A DNA stretch of 64,000 nt from Sphingomonas sp. (GTDB taxonomy: Bacteria; Pseudomonadota; Alphaproteobacteria; Sphingomonadales; Sphingomonadaceae): NCBI RefSeq assembly GCF_017744835.1, contig NZ_JAGIAM010000001.1:434001-498000 (forward strand), in the 5' to 3' direction. The translations under genes were made by a program, and so were the position numbers. Numbering within the stretch: position 1 is the first letter of the stretch; every line of letters begins with the position of its first letter. The notes below the pieces were generated by a model. That model did no database searches. It was given only the letters and a program-made list of their open reading frames with translations, and had not been told where the DNA came from. Below, piece by piece: positions 7,884 through 18,513 of the stretch.

Positions 7884-9815
7884 TCAGCTCGGGTTGTGCG
7901 TGTCGAGGAACTTGCCGACGCGGCTCAGGAAGTCGGTGGCGTTGTCGGGATCTGCGAAGCCGTGACCCTCGCCCTTGTAGACCACATATTCATGGGGCCG
8001 GCCGAGCTTTTCCAGCGCCTCGTGCAGGCGCCGCGACTGATAGAGCGGGACATTGTCGTCCTCGTCGCCATGCGCGATCAGGATCGGCACGCCGAGCTTG
8101 TCGACGCTCTTGATCGGCGAGATCTGGTCGAGCTCGAAGCCCTTGTCGCCCTGCACCTTCGACTGCCAGTCGCGCGCGTAGCGCGGCGCCGAAAAGCTCT
8201 TGCGGTCGTAGCGCAGCATCGAGCCGACGTCGGAGATGCCCGCCAAGCTGATCGCGCAGCGATAAAGGTCGGGGTTGCGCACCGCCGCCCACATCGCCGC
8301 ATAGCCGCCGAACGAGGCCCCCATGATGCATACGCGCTTCGCATCGGCGGTGCCGCGGCCGGCGAGCCATTTCACGCCGTCGTCGATATCGTCCTGCATG
8401 GCGCGGCCCCAGGCGCCATAGCCCTTTTCGACGAAGCTCTTGCCGAAGCCGGTCGAGCCGCGGAAATTGGGCTGGAGCACTGCATAGCCCTTACTCGCGA
8501 GATACTGGACCCAAGGGTCGAAGCCCCAGGCATCGCGCGCGAACGGGCCGCCATGGGGCATCACGATCAGCGGCAGGTTCTTGTCGCTCCTGCCGGGCGG
8601 AAGCGTGAGATAGGCGCGGATCTCGAGCCCGTCGCGCGCCTTGTAGCGCACCGGCTCCATGGCCGCGAGCCGCTTGTCGAACAGCGCCTCGTGCGGCGCG
8701 GCGAAGGGCGACATCTCCCGAGTGGCGCGGTCGTAGAAATAGAAGATGCCGGGATCGTCGGCCGCCGAACTCCACACGAGCAGGCGCATCTTGTCGCGGC
8801 TGGTTGAGACGACGCGGTTCACCTTGCCCGGCAGCGCGCGGTCGATGCGGCCCTGCAATGCCTTGAGCTGCGGGTCGATCCAGGCGACCTCGGGCTTGTC
8901 GTCGGTGTAATAGACGCCCGCCACCTTGCCATCGGGCAGCAAGTCGAAATCGTCGATGTCGACGCTCGGATTCTCGTAGAGCTGCTCGCCCACCCGGTCC
9001 GCCAGAAAGTCGTAGCGATAGAGGCCGAACCGCCCGGTCGCGCCGGCAGCGACGGCGAAGCCCTGGTCGCTGCCGTCCAAGGGTATGAACTTGTCGACGT
9101 CGGTACCGTCGTCGCGCGTGCGCTTGATGCGCTTGAACTCCTGATCGGCAGCCGTGCGATAGAGCAGCCACCATTTCTTGCCGTCTACGCCGATGCCCGC
9201 GCGGACCACACCGCTATTGTCCGCGTACCAGCTCCACACATGCTCCTGCGCGCGCACGATCCGCTCGGATTTGCCGGTGTCGAGATCGACCCGAAAGACC
9301 GAGGGATATTCGTAGATGCTCGGCTGGGTCGACAGCAGCACGAACTTGCCCTCGCGATCGACATGGATCAGGTCGTCGCCGATCAGCCCCTGCTCGCGCG
9401 GGCCCACGAAGCTGGTCTTGCCCGTCCCGAAGTCGAGCAGGGCGACGCGCGTCATCCGGGCCTCTTCGCCGAGCAGCCGCGTCGGGGTGGCCATGCTGAC
9501 CAGCAGCTTCTTCGACCCCGCCCAGCGCACCCAGTTGACCTTGTATTTCTCGGGGATCGAGAAATTGTGCGGCGCGCCCGGATGGGCGGAGGCGGCCATC
9601 AGCCGCACGACCGGCTTGCCCTTCTCCACGCCCATCGCGACGACCAGCTTGCCGTCGGGCGACAGGATGGGGCTCGTGAGCGATGCCACTGCTCCCAGAT
9701 CGGCCGCAGTCGGCACTGTCAGCGCGACGGGGTCCGGTTCGTGCGCCGTCGACGGGGGCGCCGCCAGGGCAGCCGCCCCCGCGAGCGCGAGCACTCTCAA
9801 GAATTTCGATCGCAT
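7884..9815 (-). CDS. Secreted S9-family prolyl oligopeptidase-like serine peptidase
   Basis: A 643-residue exported peptidase of the S9 family (acylaminoacyl or dipeptidyl peptidase type). The N-terminus MRSKFLRVLALAGAAALAAP is a Sec signal peptide cut near STAHE. Residues about 35 to 380 form the beta-propeller (repeats such as ILSPDGKLVVAMG). The alpha/beta-hydrolase domain holds the nucleophile in GASFGGYAAMW, the Asp region HGDEDDNVPL and the His in GEGHGFAD. The ATG at 9815 starts at the signal peptide; longer open sequence upstream is antisense to the next gene. It is divergent from a PQQ-type dehydrogenase gene. A role in periplasmic peptide degradation is inferred. Confidence 0.9.
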   Translation of the reverse strand: MRSKFLRVLALAGAAALAAPPSTAHEPDPVALTVPTAADLGAVASLTSPILSPDGKLVVAMGVEKGKPVVRLMAASAHPGAPHNFSIPEKYKVNWVRWAGSKKLLVSMATPTRLLGEEARMTRVALLDFGTGKTSFVGPREQGLIGDDLIHVDREGKFVLLSTQPSIYEYPSVFRVDLDTGKSERIVRAQEHVWSWYADNSGVVRAGIGVDGKKWWLLYRTAADQEFKRIKRTRDDGTDVDKFIPLDGSDQGFAVAAGATGRFGLYRYDFLADRVGEQLYENPSVDIDDFDLLPDGKVAGVYYTDDKPEVAWIDPQLKALQGRIDRALPGKVNRVVSTSRDKMRLLVWSSAADDPGIFYFYDRATREMSPFAAPHEALFDKRLAAMEPVRYKARDGLEIRAYLTLPPGRSDKNLPLIVMPHGGPFARDAWGFDPWVQYLASKGYAVLQPNFRGSTGFGKSFVEKGYGAWGRAMQDDIDDGVKWLAGRGTADAKRVCIMGASFGGYAAMWAAVRNPDLYRCAISLAGISDVGSMLRYDRKSFSAPRYARDWQSKVQGDKGFELDQISPIKSVDKLGVPILIAHGDEDDNVPLYQSRRLHEALEKLGRPHEYVVYKGEGHGFADPDNATDFLSRVGKFLDTHNPS

Positions 9816-9957
9816 GGACTTGCCCCCAAGTCTTTTTCCCGCGGCCACGATGACTTGGGAGCGCGCCGGCATGCAAGCGAAATAGCAGCGCGCGATGACG
9901 CGCGCGCAAGAACAGGCTAGGTTTGCCGCCTCGACGAATAGCAAAGGGGTTCGCCAC

Positions 9958-11118
9958 ATGATCCTGCACGCCAGCTTCCTGCTGCCCGCGGCACTGCTCG
10001 CCGCCTGCAATGCGCCCGGCGAAGGCAATGCCGGCACCGCGATCGCCGCGCAGGACAATGCCGCGGCCCCCGCCGCAGCCGGGCGGCCGTTCGCCGTCAC
10101 CCCCGTCGCCGACTTCGACGCGCCCTGGGCGATGACCTTCCTCCCCGACGGGCGGATGCTGGTGACCGAGAAGGCGGGCGCGCTGTTGCTCGTCTCGGCC
10201 GACGGCAAGACGCGCCAGACCCTCGCCACGGTGCAGGTGATGCGCGAGGGCCAGGGCGGGCTGATGGACGTGGTGCTGCACCCGAAGTTCGCGCAGAACC
10301 ATCTCGTCTATTTCAGCTATTCCGAGCAGCGCGCCGACGGGCTGAAAGGCGTGGTCCTCGCGCGCGGCACCTTCGCGGACGGCGCCGCTCCGAAGCTCGA
10401 GAACATCCAGACGCTGTTCCGCGCCGATCCCTATGTCGAGGGCAACGGCCATTTCTCCGGCCGAATCGCCTTCGCGCCCGACGGCAAGCTCTTCTTCACC
10501 AACGGCGAGCGCCAGAAGTTCGACCCCGCGCAGGACCCGAAGGTCACGCTCGGCAAGGTGCTGCGCCTCAACGACGACGGCACGCCGGCGGCGGGCAATC
10601 CGCTGGCGGCCCAGGGCTTCCACCCGGCGATCTGGTCCTATGGCCACCGCAACCTGCTGGGCGTCGCCTTCGACAAATCGGGCAATCTCTGGGAGATCGA
10701 GATGGGTCCGAAGGGCGGGGACGAAGTCAATCTGATCCTGCCCGGGCGCAACTATGGCTGGCCCAAGGCCTCGAACGGCAGCCATTACGACGGCCGCGAC
10801 ATCCCCGATCACACCGCGGGCGACGGGTTCGAGGCGCCCAAGGTCTGGTGGAACCCCTCGATCTCGCCGGCGGACGTGATCGTCTATTCGGGCAAGCTGT
10901 TCCCGCAGTGGCAGGGCGACTTGTTCATCCCCGCGCTTTCGGGCCAGGCGCTGATTCGCGTCGACGTCGACGGCACCGATGCGAAGAAGGGCGACCAATG
11001 GCCGATGGGCGCGCGCATCCGCGAAGTCGAGCAAGGCCCCGACGGCGCGCTCTGGCTGCTCGAGGACGGCGGCGACGGCTCCCAGGGGCGCTTGCTGCGT
11101 TTGACTCCCGCGGGGTGA
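9958..11118 (+). CDS. PQQ-dependent sugar dehydrogenase, lipoprotein (first of tandem pair)
   Basis: A soluble-type PQQ sugar dehydrogenase (GdhB/Asd-like, six-bladed beta-propeller) of 386 residues. The start at 9958 follows AAAGGGG by eight bases and gives a lipoprotein signal ending LLAACNAP with lipobox Cys about residue 16. Family motifs include DAPWAMTFLPDGRMLVTEK, GQGGLMDVVLHP, the propeller motif SGRIAFAPDGKLFFTNGER, WSYGHRNLLG, EIEMGPKGGDEVNLI and REVEQGPDGALWLLED. These enzymes oxidise aldose sugars in the periplasm and pass electrons to the respiratory chain. The exact substrate is unknown. It is followed after 25 bases by a second copy. Confidence 0.87.
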   Translation: MILHASFLLPAALLAACNAPGEGNAGTAIAAQDNAAAPAAAGRPFAVTPVADFDAPWAMTFLPDGRMLVTEKAGALLLVSADGKTRQTLATVQVMREGQGGLMDVVLHPKFAQNHLVYFSYSEQRADGLKGVVLARGTFADGAAPKLENIQTLFRADPYVEGNGHFSGRIAFAPDGKLFFTNGERQKFDPAQDPKVTLGKVLRLNDDGTPAAGNPLAAQGFHPAIWSYGHRNLLGVAFDKSGNLWEIEMGPKGGDEVNLILPGRNYGWPKASNGSHYDGRDIPDHTAGDGFEAPKVWWNPSISPADVIVYSGKLFPQWQGDLFIPALSGQALIRVDVDGTDAKKGDQWPMGARIREVEQGPDGALWLLEDGGDGSQGRLLRLTPAG

Positions 11119-11143
11119 GCTCCCCGCCCAGGGAGTAGGTACC

Positions 11144-12343
11144 ATGCGGGCAGGTGCGTGGATGGCGGGCGCGGCGCTGTTGGTGCTGTCGGCCTGCGGC
11201 GGAAGCGGAAGCGGCGGCGGCACGATGACCCCGCCGCCTGCGCCGACACCCAGCCCAAGCCCCGCGCCCGCGCCAACCCCGACCTCCTCGCCCACGCCGA
11301 CACCGACGCCGATCGCGAACGTCCAGTCGACTGCGGTGGCGACGCTCAGCTGGCCCTGGGCGATGGTCTTCCTCCCCGACGGCCGGATGCTCGTCACCGA
11401 GAAGCCGGGCGCGCTCCGCATCGTCACGCAATCGGGCGAAAAGTCCGCGCCGCTGGGCGGCCTCCCCGCGGTCTCCTATGCCGAGCAGGGCGGGCTGCTC
11501 GACGTCGCGCTCCATCCCAGTTTCGCGACGAACCGGCTCGTCTATCTCAGCTATGCCGAGCCGGGCACCGGCGGCGCAGGGCTGGCGGTCGCGCGCGGCA
11601 CGCTGGTCGAGGACGCCGCCGGCCCGCGGCTGGGCAACGTGAGCGTGCTATGGCGCCAGACGCCCAAGGTCTCGGACACCGGCCAATATGGCGGCCGCAT
11701 CGCCTTCGCGCCAGACGGCAAGCTGTTCGTCACCGCCGGCGACCGGCGCCAGATCGGCCAGGTCCAGAGCCTCGCCACCACGCTCGGCAAGATCGTGCGG
11801 CTCAATGACGACGGCACCGTCCCCGCCGACAATCCCTTCCTGGGCACCGCCGGCGCGCGCGGCGAGATCTGGAGCAGCGGCCACCGCAATCCCTATGGCC
11901 TCGCCTTCGATTCGGCCGGCCAGCTCTGGGAGACCGAGATGGGGCCGATGGGCGGCGACGAGTTCAACCTGATCGTCCGCGGGGGCAATTACGGCTGGCC
12001 CAACGTCTCCAACGGCAGCAACTATGACGGCACGCCGATCCCCGACCATGCCCCCGGCGACGGCTATGTCGCCCCGCTGACCTGGTGGACTCCGGTGATC
12101 GCGCCGGGCGGAATGGCGATCTACTCCGGCAGCCTCTTCGCCGACTGGCGCGGCGACGCGATCATCGCAGGACTCGTGAGCCAGGGGCTCGTCCGCGTCC
12201 GCTTCACCACCAGCAGCGCGTCCGAAGTGCAGCGCATCGGCCTCGGCCGGCGCATCCGCGAAGTCGAGCAGGGCCCCGACGGCGCGCTCTGGGTGCTCGA
12301 GGACGCCGCCGACGGACGACTGCTCAAGCTCGTGCCGCGCTGA
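11144..12343 (+). CDS. PQQ-dependent sugar dehydrogenase, lipoprotein (second of tandem pair)
   Basis: A 399-residue paralogue of the preceding gene. The signal peptide ends LLVLSACGGS, a lipobox with Cys about residue 18, followed by a flexible Gly/Ser and Pro/Thr-Pro linker (residues about 20 to 58). The catalytic propeller then repeats the same motifs: WPWAMVFLPDGRMLVTEK, AEQGGLLDVALHPSF, GGRIAFAPDGKLFVTAGDR, SSGHRNPYGLAFD, TEMGPMGGDEFNLIV and REVEQGPDGALWVLED. This copy keeps the GDR/GHRNP residues typical of active enzymes, whereas the first copy has GER/GHRNL. Its TGA stop abuts the TAA of convergent rnhB with no bases between. Confidence 0.88.
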   Translation: MRAGAWMAGAALLVLSACGGSGSGGGTMTPPPAPTPSPSPAPAPTPTSSPTPTPTPIANVQSTAVATLSWPWAMVFLPDGRMLVTEKPGALRIVTQSGEKSAPLGGLPAVSYAEQGGLLDVALHPSFATNRLVYLSYAEPGTGGAGLAVARGTLVEDAAGPRLGNVSVLWRQTPKVSDTGQYGGRIAFAPDGKLFVTAGDRRQIGQVQSLATTLGKIVRLNDDGTVPADNPFLGTAGARGEIWSSGHRNPYGLAFDSAGQLWETEMGPMGGDEFNLIVRGGNYGWPNVSNGSNYDGTPIPDHAPGDGYVAPLTWWTPVIAPGGMAIYSGSLFADWRGDAIIAGLVSQGLVRVRFTTSSASEVQRIGLGRRIREVEQGPDGALWVLEDAADGRLLKLVPR

Positions 12344-12976
12344 TTATTCGGCGGCGCTGACGATCGGCCCGAAATCGAGCTCCGCCTGCGCGACGCGCCC
12401 GAAGCTGCGGCGGTGGTGCGGCGTAGGGCCCAGCACCCGCAGCGCCTCCTGATGCACCTTGGCCGAATAGCCCTTGTTCGAACGCCAGCCATAGCCCGGG
12501 TGGAGCGCGTCCAGTTCGTCCATCATGCAGTCGCGCTTGTGCTTGGCGACGATCGAGGCCGCCGCGATCGACAGGCACAGCGCGTCGCCGCCCACCACGG
12601 CATGGCTTTGGTGGTCCCAATCCGGGCAGCGATTGCCGTCGACCAGCACGAAGGCGGGGCGGAAGCCCAGCGCCTCGACTGCGCGCGACATCGCCAGCAT
12701 CGAGGCCCAGAAGATGTTGAGCGTGTCGATCTCCTCGACGCTCGCGATGCCCACGCCCACCTTGGCGCAGGCGAGCAGTTCGGCGCAGAGCCGCTCGCGT
12801 TTGGCGGCGGTGAGCACCTTCGAATCGTCGATGCCTTCGGGAATGCACCGCGGGTCGAGCACCACTGCGGCGGCGACCACCGGCCCGGCGAGCGGCCCGC
12901 GCCCCGCTTCGTCGACGCCGGCGACCGGCCCCTTGTGCAGGCGCTTGTATTTCCGCTCGAATTTCAGGTCAGGCAT
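12344..12976 (-). CDS. rnhB: Ribonuclease HII
   Basis: RNase HII cuts RNA in RNA-DNA hybrids and single ribonucleotides in duplex DNA. The 210-residue protein has the catalytic signature GVDEAGRGPLAGPVVAAAVV near residue 20 (DEAGRGxxxGP), the mid Asp in FVLVDGNRCP and SIAAASIVAKHKRD near 135. The C-terminal tail resembles GPTPHHRRSFGRV. ATG at 12976 overlaps the end of the upstream thiD-VOC gene by eight bases. The family length and motifs are complete. Confidence 0.95.
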   Translation of the reverse strand: MPDLKFERKYKRLHKGPVAGVDEAGRGPLAGPVVAAAVVLDPRCIPEGIDDSKVLTAAKRERLCAELLACAKVGVGIASVEEIDTLNIFWASMLAMSRAVEALGFRPAFVLVDGNRCPDWDHQSHAVVGGDALCLSIAAASIVAKHKRDCMMDELDALHPGYGWRSNKGYSAKVHQEALRVLGPTPHHRRSFGRVAQAELDFGPIVSAAE

Positions 12977-14123
12977 CGCCGACTCGCCATGGCGGAAAGC
13001 GGCGCATCTCGCCAGCCTGATAGAGACGAATCGAATTGCCCGCCGGATCGCGCAGCCGCGCCTCGCGCCAGCCCCAGGGCTCGTCCTTGGGCTCCTGCTC
13101 GAAGGCCACGCCCTGCTGCTGGAGATAGGCGACGGTGACGTCGAGGTCGCCGCATTCGAAATAGACCACCGGCGCGGCATAGCCCTCGGTCGCCACCGAA
13201 AAGGTGGCGCCGCCTTCGGTCTCGAACCGTGCGTAGCGCGGAGCGGCGCGGACCACCTGCCGCAGCCCGAGCAGCCGGTAGAAGCGCTCGCTCGCGGCCA
13301 GGTCCTGCGCCGGCACGGTGACCTGGTTGAGCATCGGCTCGAAGAAGCTGGTGTTGAGGTCGAGCCGCACTGCCTGCTGCCCCATCGGGCCATGGCCGCG
13401 GCCGATGCCCGGCGCCTCGCGCATCGCGATCCGAACGAAGCGGCGCGCACGCGTGACGGCAGCGGGCAGGTCCCATTCCTGCGCCAGTCCGCAGGCGATC
13501 GCCGAGGAAAGCGTGCAGCCGGTGCCGTGCGTCGCCTCGGTTTCGATCCGCGGATCGCTCCATTCGATGTGCGGCGGGTCCTCGGGATCGGCCGAATAGA
13601 GCCGGTCGGTCACTTGGCTGCCGGTGCCGTGCCCGCCCTTCACCAGCACCGCGCAGCCGTGCGCGGCGACCAGCTCCTGCGGGTCGCGGCCGAGCGCCTC
13701 CAATTCGGGCAGGTTGGGCGTGGTGACCGTGGCCCGGTCCATCAGCCGCTCGAAGGCGGCGATCGTCGCCTCGTCGGCCAGCGTCGCGCCGCTGGTCGCG
13801 ACCATCACCGGATCGAACACCACCGGCACGCCGGGAAGCTCGCCGAGCCGCTCGGCCACCGCCAGCGCAGTGCGCGCCGATCCGATCATGCCGATCTTGA
13901 CTGCGTCGACGCCCAGGTCCTTCACCACCGCGTCGATCTGCGCGAGCACCATGTCGGTCGGCACCGGATGCACCTTGGTGACGCCCAGCGTGTTCTGCGC
14001 GGTCAGCGCGGTGATCGCGGTCATCGCATGGCCGCCGAGCATGGTGACGGTCTTGATATCGGCCTGGATGCCGGCGCCGCCGCCCGAATCCGAGCCGGCA
14101 ATGATCAGGATACGCGGAGTCAC
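12969..14123 (-). CDS. thiD: Hydroxymethylpyrimidine/phosphomethylpyrimidine kinase fused to a VOC domain
   Basis: Residues 1 to about 265 are ThiD, which phosphorylates HMP and HMP-P in thiamine pyrophosphate synthesis. Visible motifs are IIAGSDSGGGAGIQADIKT, KIGMIGSA, PVMVATSG, GGHGTGSQVTDRLY and the anion hole THGTGCTLSSAIA. After GHGPMGQQAVRL the frame continues without a stop into a second module of about 115 residues: MLNQVTVPAQDLAASERFYRLLGL, then VYFECGDLDV and WGWREARLRDPAGNSIRLY. This is a glyoxalase/bleomycin-resistance (VOC) half. Total length is 384 residues against about 265 for normal ThiD. The internal Met near residue 276 could also allow separate translation. It overlaps rnhB by eight bases. 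Confidence 0.88.
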   Translation of the reverse strand: MTPRILIIAGSDSGGGAGIQADIKTVTMLGGHAMTAITALTAQNTLGVTKVHPVPTDMVLAQIDAVVKDLGVDAVKIGMIGSARTALAVAERLGELPGVPVVFDPVMVATSGATLADEATIAAFERLMDRATVTTPNLPELEALGRDPQELVAAHGCAVLVKGGHGTGSQVTDRLYSADPEDPPHIEWSDPRIETEATHGTGCTLSSAIACGLAQEWDLPAAVTRARRFVRIAMREAPGIGRGHGPMGQQAVRLDLNTSFFEPMLNQVTVPAQDLAASERFYRLLGLRQVVRAAPRYARFETEGGATFSVATEGYAAPVVYFECGDLDVTVAYLQQQGVAFEQEPKDEPWGWREARLRDPAGNSIRLYQAGEMRRFPPWRVGDA

Positions 14124-14126
14124 TGG

Positions 14127-14351
14127 CTATCCCTTGAACTTGCGCTCCGTCGAAGCCGGATTGCGCTCCAGCGCCTTACCAGTTCGCGTCGGCCGATCCA
14201 CCAGCTCGCCGCCGCAATTGGGGCACACATCGTCCACGGCATCGGCGCAGTCCGCGCAAAAGGTGCATTCGAACGAGCAGATGAACGCGCCATGCGCATT
14301 GGCGGGCAGGTCGGTGCCGCAGCGTTCGCAATCGGGCCGCATCTCGAGCAT
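14127..14351 (-). CDS. DUF1272 cysteine-rich protein
   Basis: A 74-residue zinc-ribbon-like protein of family DUF1272. It shows paired cysteines in order: CERCG near residue 8, CSFECTFCADC near 25 to 35, and CPNCGGEL near 43, followed by a basic tail PTRTGKALERNP. The ATG at 14351 is the only sensible start and lies next to a REPIN-like repeat. The molecular function is not known. It sits three bases upstream of thiD on the same strand, so the pair is likely co-transcribed. Confidence 0.85.
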   Translation of the reverse strand: MLEMRPDCERCGTDLPANAHGAFICSFECTFCADCADAVDDVCPNCGGELVDRPTRTGKALERNPASTERKFKG

Positions 14352-14360
14352 TCTACTTCC

Positions 14361-14472
14361 TTCTCCCCTTCCGCTTGCGGGAGGGGTCGGGGGAGGGGCT
14401 GTCCGGCACCTTCCGCCCAATCGATTCGAGGGTCATCCCCTCCCCTGCCCCCTCCCGCAACCGGGAGGGGAG
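14361..14472. repeat. REPIN-like paired palindrome, copy 3
   Basis: The left unit has CCGC-TT-GCGG followed by GAGGGGTCGGGGGAGGGG. The right unit has CCCCTCCCCTGCCCCCTCCCG then CAACCGGGAGGGGAG. The units are inverted relative to each other around a linker of about 35 bases. It fills the gap between glmM and the DUF1272 gene. Confidence 0.7.
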
Positions 14473-14473
14473 T

Positions 14474-15814
<1,341 letters not shown>

Positions 15815-15885
15815 GCCCTGCCTGTTCGCGCCCTTGTGGCGTTTCGTGCCCGCAGTGATAGCGGCCAAAACCATAAAGGGCGAGC

Positions 15886-17154
15886 ATGTCGCAACCTACC
15901 CGCATCCTCCTCGCGCTGATCGCCGGCCTCGCGATCGGCGCATTGCTCGCTGCCTATGCGCCTGCCACCGCGCTCGCAGCAGCGGATATCGCCCAGCCGA
16001 TCGGCCAGGCCTGGCTCAACGGCCTGCAGATGACGATCGTGCCGCTGGTCGTCGCGCTGCTGATCACCGGCGTCGCCGCGACCACCGAGGCCGCGCAGGC
16101 CGGTCGCCTCGCCGGGCGGGCCATTGCGCTCTACAGCGTGCTGATGTTCCTGTCGGCCGTCGCGGCAGCGCTGCTCACGCCGCTGTTCCTCAAGCTGTTT
16201 CCCTTGCCGCAGGAATCGGCCGCGAACCTGCGCGCGGCGCTCACCGGTGCCGGGCAAATCGGCCCGATGCCGCCGCTGGGCGAATTCCTGGCGGCGATCA
16301 TTCCGGCCAACATCGTCAAGGCCGCGGCGGAGAACGCCTTCCTGTCGCTCATCATCTTCGCGCTGATCTTCGCCTTCGCGCTGACTCGCGTCGACGACGT
16401 CATGCGCAAGACGATGACCGGCTTCTTCATCGCGCTGCGCGACGTGATGCTGGTGGTGATCGACTGGGTGCTGTGGGTCGGCCCGGTCGGCGTGTTCGCG
16501 CTCGCCTTCGTCGTGGGGGCAAAGGCGGGCACGGGCGCTTTCGGCGCGCTGATCCACTATATCCTGATCGTCTCGGCGGTGGGCCTGTCGGTGTCGCTGT
16601 TCGCCTATCCCGCGGCGGTGATCGGCGGCCGTCTGCGCTTCCTGCGTTTCGCGCGCGCCGTGCTCCCCAGCCAGGCGGTCGCGATCAGCACCCAGTCATC
16701 GCTCGCGACGCTGCCGGTGATGGTCGAGGGATCGAGCAAGATCGGCGTGCCGGTGGCGGTTTCGGGCGTCACCCTGCCCCTGGCCGTGGCGATCCTGCGC
16801 GCGACCGGGCCGGCGATGAACTTCGCGGTCGCGATCTACATCGCCAAATGGTTCGGCGTGCCGCTCACCCCGGCGACATTGGCGCTGGGCACGATCGTGG
16901 CGATGCTGACCTCGCTCGGATCGGTCAGCCTGCCGGGGACGGTGAGCTACATCAGCGCGATTGCGCCGGTCGCCTCGACGCTGGGCGCGCCGGTGGCGCC
17001 GCTGGGCCTGCTCGTCGCAGTCGAGACGCTTCCGGACATCATGCGCACCGTGGGCAACGTCACCTGGGACGTTGCCGCCACTGCATGGCTGTCGCGCCGC
17101 ACCGGCAAGGTGCCGCTCGACGAGGCGGACGCCATGCTCGCCGAGCACGAATAG
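15886..17154 (+). CDS. DAACS-family dicarboxylate/amino acid:cation symporter
   Basis: A 422-residue inner-membrane carrier of the sodium/proton:dicarboxylate symporter family (SDF). About eight hydrophobic segments are visible, beginning [18 protein letters not shown]. The hairpin-1 serine-rich motif appears as [14 protein letters not shown] near residue 265. The substrate-site motif that is usually NMDGT reads MNFAVA here, near residue 310, so the cation/substrate chemistry may differ from GltP or DctA. The last part has the expected [13 protein letters not shown] hairpin-2. Nothing in the neighbourhood points to the substrate. Confidence 0.85.
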   Translation: MSQPTRILLALIAGLAIGALLAAYAPATALAAADIAQPIGQAWLNGLQMTIVPLVVALLITGVAATTEAAQAGRLAGRAIALYSVLMFLSAVAAALLTPLFLKLFPLPQESAANLRAALTGAGQIGPMPPLGEFLAAIIPANIVKAAAENAFLSLIIFALIFAFALTRVDDVMRKTMTGFFIALRDVMLVVIDWVLWVGPVGVFALAFVVGAKAGTGAFGALIHYILIVSAVGLSVSLFAYPAAVIGGRLRFLRFARAVLPSQAVAISTQSSLATLPVMVEGSSKIGVPVAVSGVTLPLAVAILRATGPAMNFAVAIYIAKWFGVPLTPATLALGTIVAMLTSLGSVSLPGTVSYISAIAPVASTLGAPVAPLGLLVAVETLPDIMRTVGNVTWDVAATAWLSRRTGKVPLDEADAMLAEHE

Positions 17155-17166
17155 GCGCCCGCGCCC

Positions 17167-18513
17167 TTACTTCAGCAGCACCAGCTCCTCCGCCATGCTC
17201 GGGTGGAGCGCGACGGTGCGGTCGAAATCGTCCTTGGTGAGCCCGGCCTTCACGGCGACTGCCGCGGCCTGGAGGATCTCGGGCGCGTCGGGGCCGATCA
17301 TGTGGAGGCCGACGACCTTCCCGGTCACGCCGTCGCAGACCATCTTGTAGAGCGCGCGCTCGTTGCGGCCCGCCAGCACGTTCTTCATCGCGCGGAAGTC
17401 CGACGTATAGACCTTCACCGAGCCGAGCTTGTTGCGCGCCTCGCTCTCGGTCATCCCCACGCCGGCCATCGGCGGATGGCTGAACACCGCAGCCGGGATG
17501 CAGTGATAGTCGACCTGGTGCGGCTTGCCGCCGAACACCGTGTCGGCGAACGCCTGCCCCTCGCGGATCGCGACCGGCGTGAGCTGGACGCGATTGGTCA
17601 CGTCGCCCACCGCATAGATGCTGTCGACCGAGCTGCGGTTGTCGGCGTCGACCTTGACCGCGCCCTTGTCGTCGAGCGTGACGCCGACCTCGGCCAGCCC
17701 CAGCCCGCGCGTGTTCGGCACGCGACCGGTGGCGAAGATCAGGCAGTCGACTTCCATCGGGTCCTGGCCGGAGAGATGGACGCGCAGCGACCCGTCCTCC
17801 TGCTTCTCGACCTTCTCGAAGCTGGCGTGGAAGCGGAAGTCGATGCCCTTGGTCATCGAGATCTGGAGCAGCCGATCGCGGATCGACTGGTCGTAGCCGC
17901 GCAGGATCACGTCGGTGCGGTTGACCAGCGTCACCTTCGAGCCGAACTCGTTGAAGATGCCGGCGAACTCGTTGGCGATATAGCCGCCGCCCGCGATCAT
18001 CACCCGGCGCGGCAGCGCGTCGAGGTGGAAGACTTCGTTCGACGTGATGCCATGCTCCGCGCCCGGGAAGTCGGGCACGTGCGGATGCGCGCCGGTGGCG
18101 ATCAGGATGTTCTTTGCGGTGACCTTGCGCCCGCTCGCCAGCGTCACTTCGTTGGGCCCGCTCGCGGTCGCGCGCTCGAGGATGATCTCGGCGCCGGCGT
18201 TCTGCAGCCCCTGGGTGTAGAGCCCGTTGAGCCGGTCGACCTCGGCGAGGACGTTGTCGCGCAGCGTCGCCCATTCGAAGCCGCAATCGGGCACGTTCCA
18301 GCCGAAGCGGCGCGCGTCCTTCAAATCCTCGGCGAAATGCGCGCCATAGACGAGCAGCTTCTTGGGCACGCAGCCGCGGATCACGCAGGTGCCGCCGACG
18401 CGATATTCCTCGGCGATCGCGACCCTGGCGCCATAGCCGGCCGAGACGCGCGCCGCGCGCACCCCGCCCGATCCGGCACCGATCACGAACAGGTCATAGT
18501 CGAACTCGGCCAT
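17167..18513 (-). CDS. gor: Glutathione-disulfide reductase
   Basis: A 448-residue NADPH-dependent flavoenzyme that keeps glutathione reduced. The FAD-binding site is DLFVIGAGSGGVRAAR at the N-terminus. The redox disulfide lies in GGTCVIRGCVPKK (CxxxxC, residues about 43 to 48), the NADPH site is MIAGGGYIANEFA, and the second FAD motif is YAVGDVTNR. The C-terminal dimer interface has the catalytic His in VALHPSMAEE. Length and motifs fit Gor rather than mycothione reductase. The start ATG at 18513 directly abuts the vapC stop, so the ribosome site GGAG lies inside the vapC 3' end. Confidence 0.94.
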   Translation of the reverse strand: MAEFDYDLFVIGAGSGGVRAARVSAGYGARVAIAEEYRVGGTCVIRGCVPKKLLVYGAHFAEDLKDARRFGWNVPDCGFEWATLRDNVLAEVDRLNGLYTQGLQNAGAEIILERATASGPNEVTLASGRKVTAKNILIATGAHPHVPDFPGAEHGITSNEVFHLDALPRRVMIAGGGYIANEFAGIFNEFGSKVTLVNRTDVILRGYDQSIRDRLLQISMTKGIDFRFHASFEKVEKQEDGSLRVHLSGQDPMEVDCLIFATGRVPNTRGLGLAEVGVTLDDKGAVKVDADNRSSVDSIYAVGDVTNRVQLTPVAIREGQAFADTVFGGKPHQVDYHCIPAAVFSHPPMAGVGMTESEARNKLGSVKVYTSDFRAMKNVLAGRNERALYKMVCDGVTGKVVGLHMIGPDAPEILQAAAVAVKAGLTKDDFDRTVALHPSMAEELVLLK

